The notes under the pieces are model-generated. The model was not told the origin of the DNA. It did not search any database and saw nothing but the letters and a program-made list of their open reading frames with translations. A program made the translations under genes and the position numbers. A stretch of 64,000 bases of DNA from Prorocentrum cordatum (lineage: Eukaryota; Sar; Dinophyceae; Prorocentrales; Prorocentraceae): contig CAUYUJ010016300.1 in NCBI GenBank assembly GCA_963575745.1, positions 147,813-211,812 on the forward strand. Direction: 5' to 3'. Of this stretch, positions 21,199-32,204 are shown in pieces; position 1 is the stretch's first letter; each line of letters begins with the position of its first letter.

Positions 21199-21723
21199 CT
21201 AAGACTGCTCATGGCGGTGACAGCCAGCCTTCTGCTGGAAACTGACGCTGGTTGAGCGGCGGGTGCTGGGGGTCAGCTTCCGTGGCCGGCACTGGCGGCG
21301 CGCCCAACTCCTTTGGAAAACTGAAGGTGCCAGATCTCGGGCCGTCGCGGACGCCGCGCTGCTTCGCCGCTGGCCTCGAAAAGGGCAGCGGCAAGTCCCC
21401 AGGCGCGGTGCTGAGGCGCAAAATGCCCGGAATGCGATGCGACGTGCAAATCCGAACCTGCACCGCTCCTTTTCGGCGACCTGCCGGCGCCTCGAGGCTC
21501 GGGCGCAGCGTCTCAGCGTCGCCGCCCGCAGCTCGGGCACGTTGTAGCCGATGACGCATCTCGTGAATCCGCTGTCGTAGATTGCGAGACCGACGCGCTT
21601 CCGCATATCCTCGAAAGACGCGGAGATGAATGCAGGACAAGGAAGGACCAGGAACGAGTAGCAGCCCGCGTTGGTGCTCGCCTTCTTCTGAGCGGCAGGT
21701 TTGGGCGCGCTCCTGGCCATCAT
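21199..21723 (-). pseudogene. Protease-like region (copia remnant)
   Basis: A short stretch GLAIYDSGFTRCVIGYN resembles the active-site region of retroviral-type aspartic proteases (D-T/S-G); here the triad is DSG. The rest of the frame is degenerate and Arg-rich. Its place between the zinc knuckle and the integrase fits. Confidence 0.5.
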
Positions 21724-21839
21724 CGAACTAGTCGAATTCGTTGCTGTGAGAACTCTGCGCGGTTCAGCCTCCGCGCGCGCGCTGTCGCGAATCGTCGGCG
21801 GCGGCCTGCGAGGGGAATGTCCGGCTCGGACCTAGGGGA

Positions 21840-22992
21840 ACTCAGCGCCCCCTTCCAATGTCCGCACTGGTCACATGCTTTGCATATCGATGTCTTCTTC
21901 AACTCGTCAATCTCCTTCTGCCGCCTCGGGTCTCGCTGAGCTCCGTGAGGAGCTGGCGGAGGGGGGTTAACCCAATGGTTCTTCAAATCCTTCGTCTTGA
22001 ACTTCGCCCTGGTGAACTTCGCCCGGAACTTGTCCTGGCGCTGAAACCGCGCGCTCGTGGCTCTCATTGCACCAAGCCGCGTGCGCTTCAGCCACAGCGG
22101 CCATCGTCGCCTCCTGACCGTCGGCCCTCGTCGCCCTGGTCGTCGCCCAGCCCTGGGAGGTCGGTCGGGCCCCCCCCCGGTTGGCCAAGAACGACTCCAC
22201 CGCGTGGTACTCATCATCGCCGAGGTCGAGGAGGTGCTCGCTCATCGTGTCTGGCTGCTCGCCCAGCTCGGCGCGCGCGGTCTGGTGTTGGCCACCTTTG
22301 GGGGCCCATGTCCTAGTGAATCGATTCGGCTCGAACGGCTGATCTTGTCCGCCGCCGGACTTGTCAAACTCAGCGACGCTCGGGCACTTCCTGTCGGTCG
22401 CGGCTGCCATAAAACTTGATGGCGCAATGGTTGTTCGCGCTGGCCAACGCCATAGCTCGACGATCGTTTGGGGGCATCAGCTTCTCCAGAACAAACATCC
22501 GAGCACAATCGGCGGCAACGTTGCCGCAAACTTGGCCAGCCTGCGCACGAGAGCGTTAAACCGTCTCATGAACGTCCGCGTCTGCTCCTGCTGCCGCCTC
22601 GTGCGCAGGACAAAGAACTCATATAGTGCGTCGCCCTGTCGCAGGATCTCCTGCTCCTCGAAGCGGTCCTTGAGCTCGAGCATGAGAAACTCGAGCCCGC
22701 CTAGCTCCGCGAACCGCTCCAGGTTGATGTCTTCGACGGCGGCCCACGCGTCGTCCCGCGGCCCGGCGTCGAGCGCCGGCCCGCGGCGCTCCCGCTTCAG
22801 CGAGGCTGCCAACTGCCAGGCCTCAACGTGCCTCGAGAAGTCCCACCAGCCAGTCCCGTCGAAGATGGGGATCGGCAGGTTGTCTCGAGTGCCGCCGCCG
22901 TCTCTGTCGGTGCTCCTGGGCTCGAGCACGGCGTCGTAGTCCTCTGCCTCCTCCTCGTCGAACTGCTCGAAAGACTCGTCAACGTCGTGCCT
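21840..22992 (-). pseudogene. gag-like region with zinc knuckle (copia remnant)
   Basis: The segment begins with an acidic stretch (ESFEQFDEEEAEDYD) and then NLPIPIFDGTGWWDFSRHVE, the typical gag opening. It shifts by one base near 22493: LPPIVLG in one frame resumes as VLEKLMPPNDRRAMALAS in another. A second shift lies near 22060, before DKFRAKFTRAKFKTKDLK. At about 21870-21900 a degenerate knuckle CKACDQCGHW retains two Cys and the His, but the last Cys is missing. Three or more changes are needed for one frame, so it is a pseudogene. Confidence 0.8.
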
Positions 22993-23200
22993 CTAAGGAG
23001 GCAGGCTCCACGTGCGTCTCAACATGGCGGGCAGTTGGGATCAGCGCAGAGTGGTGCTATGCGTGGCGTGATGTGAGTGATCTGGCGATCGATGCTTGTT
23101 GTCCGGCGGCTAACCGCAAAGCCAAATGCGTAAAGGTGCACCTGGGTTTTGGGAAGACACGGCGGCCGAGGGCAGGCAACATGACACACAACATATTAAG
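22993..23200. other. Unassigned DNA
   Basis: This is the 5' flank of the retroelement remnant. Nothing LTR-like was recognised when it was compared by eye with the 15.65-15.75 kb flank. Confidence 0.4.
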
Positions 23201-25195
23201 CTGGGGGCCTCCTTCGGCGTCTTGGGGGCCTCTTGGGCCGCCTTGAAGCCATGTTGGGCCCTCTTTGAGCGCTCATTGGCCGTCTTCGGCCCTCTTGGAC
23301 CTCTCCGACGCCATCTTGGAGGTAGCTTGGGCGCTCTTGGGGCTAACTTGGGCTGTTTTGGTCTGAAAATGGTAAAAGAGCCCTTAGACCTGCTTGGCAC
23401 GGGGACGGAAAGCGCACTTACTTTCAGAGCGCACGAGATCGCTGGCTCGTCCGCTCTTACACCTCTTATTGACTCCCTTCCCCTCGCGCTTGTCCTATCT
23501 CAGCCTCGGAGAGTCGCGGAGCTTTCTTTGAGCGCGTTTCTTGTTTTGGAGGGGGCGGTCGGGTCGCGTTGCGTTTTCCGCGTTTGGGCTGCTAGCTTTC
23601 CAGAACCCCGCGTTTTCCTTGCGTGGACCGCTCGTTGTCCACGCGTTGCCGCCCGTCCCTGTGCCCTGGCGTCAAGAACTTATTACGCCGCAGCTCTCTG
23701 TTGGGAACTTTGGTCTTATCAGCTCGATTACGTCACCGCTCGCTCTTGGGAGCCGCGGTGCTAAGAGCCTTTGAGAGTATGTTGGGCCTTTTGGGGGGCT
23801 CTTGGGGAGACTCTTGGGTGCCTCTTGGGGACCTTTGGGGGCTTTTCGGGGGCTCTTGGGGCCTCTTGGGGCCTCCTGGGAGCTTCCGGGCTGCGGGGGT
23901 GAAGGGACTAGGCTGCCTTTGGCCGTCTTTGGGCTCTTTTGGGGGCCTTTTGGTGCCTTTTTGGGGCCGTCCTGGCGCCGTCTTGGGCCGTCTTGGCGCC
24001 TCTTAGGTCGTCTCGGCGCCCTCTTCGGCCGTTTTGGGGCCTTCTTGGGGGCCTCTTGGGCCTTCTTGGGGCGCTCTTGGGGGCCTCTTGGACAGTCTTG
24101 GACGCCTCTTGGCCCGTCTTGGCGCCCTCTTGGGCTATTTTTGGGGGCCTCTTGGCAACATCTTGGGCCGTCTGGGGGCGGTCTTGGGGGCCTCTTGGAC
24201 CGTCTTCAACGCCATGAAAGGCGACAAAAACGTATGTGCTAAAAACGTACGTTTTCCTTCAGAAAATCAATGGTTTGGGCTTCTTGAGGCCCTCTTGGGA
24301 CGCCTCGTGGGCGCCTCCTGGGGCGTCGTGGAGGCCTCTTGGGACGTCTTGGGGCCGCCTTGGGCGGTCTTGGGCTCTCTTGGAGCGCTCCTGGGCCGTC
24401 TTGGGCGCTTCTTGGGCCGTCTTGGGCGCCATTTTGGCCGCTTCTTGGGCTGTCTTAGGCGCCTACGACGGGCCAAGAAGCGCCCAAGAAGCGTTCTCCG
24501 ATGATGTCTTGAGCGAAACGCTGTTTTTAAGCCCCGAAGGCCGTCCTATTCGATAAAAAAACGAAGCGGTTGGGGCCTTCTTGGGGCCGTCCTGGCGCTG
24601 TCTTGGGCCGTCTTGGCGCCTCTTGGGCCGTCTTGGCGCCCTCTTGGGCCGTTTTGGGGCCTTCTTGGGGGCCTCTTGGGCCTTCTTGGGGCGCTCTTGG
24701 GGGCCTCTTGGACAGTCTTGGACGCCTCTTGGCCCGTCTTGGCGCCCTCTTGGGCTATTTTGGGGGCCTCTTGGCAACATCTTGGGCCGTCTTGGGGCGG
24801 TCTTGGGGGCCTCTTGGACCGTCTTCAACGCCATGAAAGGCGAAAAGGCGTATATGCTACAATGTACGTTTTCCTTCAGAAAATCAAAGATTTTGGCCTC
24901 GTGGGGCCCTCTTGGGACGCCTCGTGGGCGCCTCCTGGGGCGTCGTGGAGGCCTCTTGGGACGTCTTGGGGCCGCCTTGGGCGGTCTTGGGCTCTCTTGG
25001 AGCGCTCCTGGGCCGTCTTGGGCGCTTCTTGGGCCGTCTTGGGCCGTCTTGGGCGCCGTCTTGGCCGCTTCTTGGGCTGTCTTAAGACCCTAAGACGGCC
25101 CAAGAAGCACCCAAGAAGCGTTTTCCGATGATGTCTCGAGCGAAACGCTGTTTGTAAGCCCCGAAAGCCGTCCTACTCGATAAAAAACGAAGCGG
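23200..25195 (+). repeat. CTTGGG-rich degenerate repeat domain with 620-bp tandem duplication
   Basis: Most of this stretch is GCCTCTTGGGCCGTCTTGGG-like units with a loose 10-bp and 20-bp rhythm. The segment from about 23940 to 24560 is repeated at about 24563-25190 with high identity, including its non-repetitive ends (GTACGTTTTCCTTCAGAAAA, and CGATAAAAAACGAAGCGG). The offset measured on shared landmarks is 619-627 bases. Open frames reading LGASWAVLGPSW-like text are a by-product of the repeat. Confidence 0.9.
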
Positions 25196-25799
25196 GAGGG
25201 CAATTAGATCCGGGGCCCGCGATGCCAACCCCCTCGAACTCCCCCAAGTCCAATTTCTTCGGACTAACGGACCGCACGCTAACGCGCGCTTTCCGTCATC
25301 CACGCCCCATTTTGCCTACCTCCACCCCCCATTGCTTTCTCCGGGTTAACGGGTAGCGACGCAAGCGCGCTTTTCGCCATCTGGGGCTTGGGCTGCCTGT
25401 ACTCCCCCCCCCTGGTTAATTCTCCCGACTAACGGATCGCAGCGCAACGCGCGCTTTCGGTCATCCGCCGCTCCCTGTTAATTTAACACATGGGTGCCTC
25501 GTGTGCTAATTCTCTTCGAAGTTCTGGCTCATTTTGGGACGCCCCTGGGGCTTCGGCCCATCGCATCGGCCACCCGGAAAGCTGCTCGAGAGGTGGTCGC
25601 CAAGGCTTTTCCTGCTCCAGATGGCTCTACAGGGCAGCTTTTAATACATAGGATGTTTCGCTTTTTTATGTTTAAAAAATGTTTACATGATTTATGTATG
25701 AGAAAGTTCATGCGTGAACTCATCGTTGGTTTTCATACTAAATCCCTGCATTTTTAATGCATGATCCGCACGCGGAGCATGTATAAAAAAAAACGGCAC
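25196..25799. repeat. Three-unit tandem repeat and AT-richer flank
   Basis: Units built around CTAACGGATCGCAGCGCAAC then GCGCGCTTTC occur at about 25262, 25342 and 25430, spaced 80-90 bases apart. The following 300 bases are AT-richer and unassigned. Confidence 0.75.
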
Positions 25800-26435
25800 T
25801 GCAAGATGGCCCAGGAATGGCCTCCGAGACGGCCAAGCTGGCCTGCGAGTTCGCCCAATGTGGTCCAAGATGACCTCCAAGACGGTCCAAGAGAGTCCAA
25901 GATGCCTCCAAGTTCGCCCAAGAAGCCTTCCAAGAAGGCCCAGGACGGCACCAGAGGCCCTCAAGGAGGCCTCCAAGACGGCCCAAGAGGCCTCCAAGAG
26001 AACCTCCAGGAGGGCCCGAAAATGCCCAAATCGCTGATTTCCCTAAGGATGTTGGCAGTTGCTTCTTTTCGGCCTTCCGACGGCCCAGGACGGCCCAAGA
26101 GGCCTCCAAGATCGCCCCAAGATGGCCCCAAAGGCCTCCAAGATGACCCCATGACTGCCCAAGAAGCCTCCAAGACGGCCTCAAGATGGCCCAAGAGGCC
26201 TCCAAAACGCCCAAGATGGCATCCAAGACAGCCCCGAAGCGCACCAAAGAGCCCCAAGTCGGTTCAGAGAGGCATCCAAGATTGTTTCCGACGGCGTCTC
26301 ACGGGCCAGGAACGATTTAAGTCGGCCAAAGCGGCCCCGAACAAGCCCCCAAAGGCTCCCAAGAGGTCCAAGGAGGCCCCCAAGAGGCCTCCAAGTGGCC
26401 CCCGGGAAGCTCCCAGGAAGCTCCCAGGAGACCCC
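25800..26435 (-). repeat. CCAAGAGG-type degenerate repeat, opposite orientation
   Basis: Same family as the 23.2-25.2 kb domain but inverted, so the minus strand reads CTTGGGCC. It includes CTCCAAGACGGCCC units. No coding role is inferred. Confidence 0.85.
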
Positions 26436-26509
26436 AAGAGTCCTCCTCCTCCTCCTTCTTCTTGTCCGCCTCATCATCTTCCTCCTCCTCCTCCTCACCC
26501 TCCCTTTTC

Positions 26510-26735
26510 AGTCTTTTCCTCGTGCTTGTCTCCCCCGAAAGGTTTCAACGACGGCTGGGGGAACACATGGTCCGATAGCTCTAGCCCAACTTGCGGCCAC
26601 ATAGGCGCTTCCAAAAAGGCGGGGGGGCGGCGGTGAATCGCCGTAGGCGTCCTCGATAACTACAAAGCAGTCTGGCGAAGGACACAACCCGATGCAGCTG
26701 CGAGAGACGCAACGCGCGGCCTCCCCCCTCATTTA
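26510..26735 (-). CDS. Possible exon, unidentified
   Basis: A minus-strand frame reads CIGLCPSPDCFVVIEDAYGD before turning proline-rich. It looks more protein-like than its surroundings, but I recognise no family and see no clear splice sites. It could be chance. Confidence 0.2.
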
Positions 26736-26811
26736 GGTATAAACTTTCCAGCCGCCCAGGGGCAGGTGTCCCCGACGGCGAAAAAGTTTATTTTATACCG
26801 TTCTTCGCTCG
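26736..26811 (+). mobile_element. MITE-like element, family C, truncated copy
   Basis: Shares AAACTTTCCAGCCGCCCAGG and the right arm TATACCGTTCTTCGCTCG with the full element at 36436-36528. Here the left arm has lost its outer CGAGCGAAGAAC. Confidence 0.8.
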
Positions 26812-27055
26812 CTGACTCACAGGCAGCTCGTCACGAAAGCGATGGCGCTTGGGGCAGCAAGATGGCGCGGTGGTGCCGTGCGGACCCTGCCGCGGGGGCC
26901 GCATGCGGAGCTCCAGCTGGGGCCACGGAGCGTGCGAGCCGGTGCTCCGTCAAGAGGCGCTGCCCAGCTTGCGGACCGTTCACAGGATCTCTTGTGGAGG
27001 CCTCTCAAAGTGTCGTTCCCCAGGCAGCACTTGCCCTTTAAAGGGTTCTTGCGCA

Positions 27056-27213
27056 GGAGGAGGACGAGGGAGGAGGGGGAGGAGGCGGAGGAGGAGGAGG
27101 AGGAGGAGGAGGAGGAGGAGGAGGAGGAGAAGGCGGCGGAGGAGGAGGCGGAGGCGGAGGAGGAGGAGGAGGCGGAGGCGGAGGAGGAGGAGGAGGAGGC
27201 GGAGGAGGGGGAG
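27056..27213. repeat. GGA/GGC microsatellite
   Basis: Mixed GGA and GGC triplets on the plus strand. The preceding 240 bases (26812-27055) are unassigned. Confidence 0.92.
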
Positions 27214-27429
27214 GACTGGTTTACGCAAAGAACTGGACGGGCAAATGGTGTTTTCGCCGCGCTGCCGGCGCGTGCCGCCTCGTGAGCGCCCCCACGCTTC
27301 AGAAGTTTGTTGGGTGTTCGCCACGTCCTCGCCGGGTGGCGCCTCGTGGGCGCCGTGTGGGCAGCCCGCGCCCGGGGGGAGCGTCGGGCGTTCGCCGCGT
27401 TTTGCCGCCCGTGCAGCCTCGTGGGCGCC

Positions 27430-28608
27430 CCGGGCTCTGAGTTTACACGACGTGGCCGTCACCACGTGGCTTACAGCACATAGCTGGCGAGGCATAGCCT
27501 TCATCGCATGGCTCACACCACATAGTTTTTGTTTTTGTGTTGTGAACAGCGGGCAAGACGCGAGACGAGAAGAGAAGAGGCCCGTCCAGGGGCAAGAGAG
27601 ATGGACATCCGCGGCCCCTCTCGCTCACACCACACAGCTTGTACACCAGAGCTCCCACCGCAAAAGTCACACCACATGGCCTACGCCACATACGTTAGCA
27701 CCCGTTGCCTTCAGCTCCAGTCGGCACCGACCAGTGTGCCCGGCATAGTTTTCACCGCGCAGCGCCAGCCGCGCAGCTCACAGCGCACAGCCTGCAGTGC
27801 AGGCCGTGCGCCGCGAGCCGCGCGGCCAGCACGGCAGCGCAGCCCGCAGCGCACAGCCTGCAGCGTGAGCTGTGCGCTCAGGTGCACGCCTCGCACCCCG
27901 CAGGAGGAGGAGGAGGAGGTAGGAGGAGGAGGAGGAGGAGGTAGGAGGAGGAGGAGGAGGAGGTAGGAGGTAGGAGGAGGAGGGAGGAGGTAGGAGGAGG
28001 AGGAGGAGGAGGAGGAGGAGGAGGAGGAGGAGGAGGAGGAGGAGGAGGTAGGAGGAGGAGGAGGAGGAGGAGGAGGAGGAGGAGGAGGAGGAGGAGGAGG
28101 AGGAGGAGTTACAGTTCTCGCCTCCAGAGCTCGCACCGCGCCGCTTTCGGAAAGAGCCGGACGGACACGCCGGGGCTTCGGCGGGTGCCCGCTCGACGGG
28201 CGCCCGTGGGCGCCCCGCGGGCGCCCCGCGGCTGGGGGGGGGGCATGCCGCGGCCTCGGCGGGTGCGCGCCCGTGGGGCGCCTGGTGGGCCTTGCACAGC
28301 ACAGCTCGCGCGCCGAGCAGCTCACATGGCATAGCTCGCGCTTTTTCCTCTTCCCTTCTCCCTCCTCCCCCCTCCTCCCCCTCCTCCTCCTCCTCCTCCT
28401 CCTCCTCCGCCTCATGGCGCACAGCTTGCGCAGCGCCACAAAAGCACCTCTTAGGTCAGGCATATCGCACAGCTTGTACAACGCAGCCCGCATCAGAGAG
28501 CTGACACGGCACAGCTTGCACCACGTGGCTCACGCCACAAAGCGTGCCCAGCCTGGCTTGCACCACACGACTTGCTATGCATAGCCTGCATCCCCACACC
28601 GCAAGAAC
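27430..28608. repeat. Degenerate CACAGCTTGCACCAC repeat around a GGA array
   Basis: Positions about 27470-27860 and 28290-28600 contain many loosely spaced CACAGCTTG, CACACCACA and GCTCACACC motifs, a degenerate minisatellite. Between them, 27901-28110 is GGA with GGT steps and 28350-28412 is TCC. Nothing coding was recognised. Confidence 0.7.
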
Positions 28609-28745
28609 TCACTGTTTGGGGTTCATGCTGGCAAACATACGGATCTCCCGACATTTCCCTGGTTGGGACTGGTACCAGAATGGGCTGGGATTGCTGAAGG
28701 TCGACTGGGATACGTAGAAGTGGGTTGTACTTGGTCCCGTTTCCG
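28609..28745 (-). CDS. Possible terminal exon, unidentified
   Basis: The minus-strand frame THFYVSQSTFSNPSPFWYQS, then GKCREIRMFASMNPKQ, ends in a stop at 28611-28609. It reads like a real protein tail and lies downstream, on the same strand, of the membrane exon at 29282-29409. Linkage is inferred only from position. Confidence 0.3.
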
Positions 28746-29281
28746 AGTGCCCTCCCCCGCTTGCAAGCGTACTGGGGGGGGGGGGGGGGAAGGGGAGGGG
28801 AACTTCCCCCCTTGAGAGGTGGGGGGGGGGAAGGTGTTCAGAAACAGGCCCCCCTTGAAGGGGGCCAGGGGATCCGATAGCACGCCCCCTCTTTTTCGTT
28901 TCGCCGTCCACCTCTGGCGACCTGGGCCTCATTTCCAAACCCATCGGGGTCTGTTCCAGCACCCACGGGAATCCTTCGAACCATCTACACCGTGACGTCG
29001 TGCAAGGGCAGATCGATGGCACCAGGGGTGGAGCTTGCCTATCCAGTCTCCCCAGGTCTGAAAAAGGCAGCCCCAGGGCGAGCCTACGTACATGGAGAAG
29101 CAACACAGTGAAGGACCCAGGGAAGAGTAACAGAAGGATCGTCGTCCCCTCGCCTCCCCCTTCGTCTCCTCGCATCTTCTCCCCTGGCACCACCAACAGC
29201 CTCTCTTCCCTTTCTCCCCCCCCTCTCTCCCATCCCCGCTCCTCTCCCATCCTCCACTCGCCTCGTCCGCCCTCTGGCCAC

Positions 29282-29409
29282 CTGATCCATGGATGCGGGA
29301 GCCTCAGTTTGAAGCAGCAGATGAGGTCGAAGAAAAAGAGATTCAGGGCGATCAAGGTCGTGAAAATGGAAATCGTTTTGTAGCACCGGTACCACATCTT
29401 GCTGAGCGC
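29282..29409 (-). CDS. Probable internal exon with one membrane helix
   Basis: 128 nt bounded by CAG|GCG and CAG|GTGGCC. It encodes ALSKMWYRCYK followed by the hydrophobic stretch TISIFTTLIALNLFFFDLI, then CCFKLRLPHPWI. The helix plus basic flanks suggest part of a channel or transporter. I do not recognise the family. Similar minus-strand, helix-coding islands lie at 38.0, 39.7, 46.9 and 50.8 kb. Confidence 0.45.
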
Positions 29410-29439
29410 CTGTCCGCCTGGAGGGGGCGGAGGGGGGAG

Positions 29440-30016
29440 AGATCTCCACGTTTCCTCCCCTCTTTCCCTGCTCCTCGCGATCCTCCTCGTCCTCCTCTTC
29501 ATCCTCCGTCTGCTCCTCTTTCCTCCTATTCCTCCTCGTCTCCTCCTCCTTCTCCTCCTCCTCCTTCCCACCGCCGCCACTTTCTCATCCTTCTCCCTCG
29601 CGTCTTCCTGCTCCTGCTGCTGCTGCTGATGCTGCTGCTGCTGCTGCTCACCTCTCTCCTACCGGGCGCGTCCCGCCACCGGTCGCATCGCCGCCATGGG
29701 CTCCCCCCCGCAAGCAAGCAGAAACTTCCAATGCTCCGCGCATGCTTTCGGTATCCAGCGACCTGCGTGCCACGCCACATGGTCTGCGGTGCCGGGGCCG
29801 CCCGTCTTGGGAGCCCGAGTGCAAACATACACGTCGTTCATTTCTAATCGTGCTCATTTCTAAGTGTGCTCGATTCTAGTGGTTCCTGGCCCCCTGGTGG
29901 CCAGGAAGAGGCCAAGGATGGAACAATTAGAGATGAACAGATCTTGGCCCCTCAAAAATCAGAGAACTTTCGAAGACATAGGAATGAACAGTGTGTAGGC
30001 CCGGCAGTCTGCCAGC
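29440..30016. other. Pyrimidine-rich tract and unassigned DNA
   Basis: 29440-29650 is CTC/TCC-rich with a CTG run near 29610-29648. 29650-30016 has no recognised gene; the minus strand has a moderately protein-like stretch (TADHVAWHAGRWIPKACAEH) of unknown meaning. Confidence 0.4.
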
Positions 30017-30281
30017 GACCCAGCGCCCCTCGCAGCCTGCCTGGGCATGGCACGCGGTGCACAGCATGCGGAGGATGCGCCGGGCGCCGGCTGTGGGCCG
30101 CGCTCTCTCCTGCCGAGCTTCCGCCCGCCTGGTGGGAAGGCACTGGGCCCAGTGCTCGCCATCGCTCGGACGTCCATTCCCTGTGTTTTTTGTCGGTTTC
30201 GTGCGTGGTTTTTCCGCCAAATGATCAAGGATGCTCCTCGATGGTCCTCGCCGAGGGAGACATGCACACGTCCGAGCGGCG
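30017..30281 (+). repeat. 265-bp dispersed duplication carrying MITE family A, copy 2
   Basis: The segment is nearly identical to 35985-36250. It consists of about 140 bases of unique-looking sequence (CAGCGCCCCTCGCAGCCTGC at its start) joined to a family A element at 30160-30281. Both pieces moved or were copied together, so the unit is larger than the MITE. Confidence 0.88.
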
Positions 30282-30587
30282 CCAAGCCAGTGAGGCCTCG
30301 GGGTCACGCCTTGGCCTGGGGCTCGCGCCGCAGACCGTGGCGGGGCGGAGGCGCAGAGAGGGGCATCTCTGGCACCCCGCGGAGCCCGCGCCGACGCTAC
30401 GGCAGCGCGACACCTCGAAGGCGTTTCTTTATGTTCGGAGATGACGGGCGTCATGGGGGGGGGGGGAGGGCGGGGGGGGTATGACGTGACGCCCCCCCCC
30501 CCCCCCGTGTGGCTCCGGCACCACAGCCGCGCCCGCGCGCACGACGCGACGAGCGACGAGCGACGAGCGACGACGACGACGCGAGCA

Positions 30588-31634
30588 GCATGTAAGTGGC
30601 GATCTGCCCATTGCGCCTGTGTGCACCACAACGCTCGCGTGCACCACACCGCGCGTGTGCACCACAGCGCCTGCGTACACCGCAACAGCCGTGTGCAACG
30701 TACCGCCCGCGTATACCACAATATTTGGGAGCACTACAGCGCCGGTGTACATACACCGCAGCAGCCATGTGCAACACAACGCCTGTGTACACCACAGTGC
30801 TTGCGTGCACCGCAGCGCCTGTGCACGCCACAGCGCCTGTCTACACAACAGCATCCGCGTGCAACGCAGCGCTGGTGTACACCACAATGCCTGCGTGCAT
30901 AAGACAGGTAGACGGAGCATGTACGTCAGGATCTGATGCGGATAACTAAACGCCACGCCAGGAAAGTTCTGATAATCGAATGCGACGTTTTTCCCTCCTC
31001 CCTCCTCCTCCACTTCCTCCTCCTCCTCCTTTTCCTCCTTTTCCTCCTTCTTACCCCCTGTCGTGCGGCTTGGCTTTACAACGCACGCGCGCATCTCAGC
31101 GTGCACCGCAGAATGGTCGATTGAATCGGTCCACTTGGTTCTCGGACGGCCAGTTTAGCTGGAGCCTCCTGGACGCAAATGGGACTTAGGGTGATGCGGG
31201 CGGACTCGGGGGGACTCGTAGATTCCAGCGGCGCTCTTTTGTCCATGAGGATTTGTTTTCCATTGTTTTCTCTGGAATCCACACGCGCTCTATTTTGTCA
31301 CAAAAATTCCTTCTGAAATTCTATACACAACAATGGTGCTGTGTTGCACACGGCTGATGTGGTGCACACAGGCGCCGTGGCGAACACAGGCACTGCAATG
31401 CACGCAGGCATTGTGGTGTACACTGGTGCTGTGCTGCGCACGGCTGATGTGGTGCACGGAGGCGCTCTGGTGTACACAGGAGCTGCTGTGCCCGCAGGCA
31501 CGGTGGCACAAACTGACGCTGTGTTGCGCGCGGCTGCTGTGGTGTACATCGGCGGTGTGGTGCACACAGGCGCTGTGGTGCACGCGGGCACTGCGATGTA
31601 CACAGGCGTTGTGGTGCATATCGCCACCTACATG
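30588..31634. repeat. 1-kb inverted repeat of a GTGCACCACAACGCCT minisatellite
   Basis: 30605-30905 is a degenerate 15-24-bp array of GTGCACCACAGCGCCTGC units, and 31325-31615 is its reverse complement. The outer ends match too: CATGTAAGTGGCGATCTGC (30588) against the reverse complement of GCATATCGCCACCTACATG (31616-31634). The inner spacer 30906-31324 contains TCC repeat and unassigned sequence. His-, Val- and Thr-rich translations are artefacts of the array. Confidence 0.85.
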
Positions 31635-31775
31635 TTCGTGCTACCCGTCCTCCGTCATACCTAACCATTCCCAAACGCCGCCGGCGCGAAACGTGACGTC
31701 ATCGACCCCTCCCCCCCAAATGATTGCCGTCATCGGCCCAGACTGAAAAACAGGCTCCAGCCGCGTCCGCGCGCA

Positions 31776-31821
31776 CGACGACGATGAGCGACGAGCGACG
31801 AACCACGAGCGACGACGACGA

Positions 31822-31873
<52 letters not shown>

Positions 31874-31875
31874 CT
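31776..31875. repeat. (CGA)n microsatellite
   Basis: GACGA, GCGACGAGCGACGA and then pure ACG repeat. A shorter similar stretch (30540-30590) flanks the other side of the 1-kb inverted repeat. Confidence 0.9.
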
Positions 31876-32204
31876 GCGGACCAGACACCTATGCGGATTC
31901 CTACGCGGACACCTACGCGGATCCCAACGCGCACGGCGGCAGTGCCCGGAGCGCACTGGGGGGGGGGAGCGTTGCGTCATAGGGGGGGGGGAGGGGGATA
32001 GCGGGGGCCATGACGCCCGTCATGCCCCAACCAATAAAGAAATGGCCTCCTCCGAGCCAGCGCGCCCACCCCACGTCGAAGGCCACCGCCTGCTACAAAA
32101 AAACCCAAGAGCTGAGGGACAGGCGGCCTCTTCCAGGCCGCGACTCGCCCGGCCAGCGTGCCGTCGCGCCGGCTGTGGCGGAGGCCTGCGGCGGGTCCGC
32201 GTCG

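Larger units (their letters stand above)
15750..22992 (-). mobile_element. Decayed copia-type LTR retrotransposon
   Basis: On the minus strand, pieces follow the Ty1/copia order: gag, zinc knuckle, protease-like, GAG-pre-integrase, integrase core, integrase C-terminal region, reverse transcriptase and RNase H. Integrase before RT identifies copia rather than gypsy type. Every part is broken by frameshifts or stops, and two catalytic residues are changed, so the copy is dead. I could not find matching LTRs at the edges, so the outer limits are those of recognisable coding sequence only. Its style, with the gag text LPIPIFDGTGWWDF, is like the copia families common in dinoflagellates. Confidence 0.85.

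Noticed and set aside
15600-23200. Long terminal repeats around the copia remnant
   Set aside because: Comparison of the flanks by eye gave no matching direct repeats; the ends may be lost or too diverged.
23802-25131. Trp-rich open frames reading LGASWAVLGPSW
   Set aside because: They follow directly from the CTTGGGCCGTCTTGG repeat; the frame shifts with unit length and there is no start, domain or conserved end.
30605-30905. Possible CRISPR-like array
   Set aside because: Units vary in length and sequence and there are no conserved repeats with unique spacers; it is a degenerate minisatellite in a eukaryotic context.
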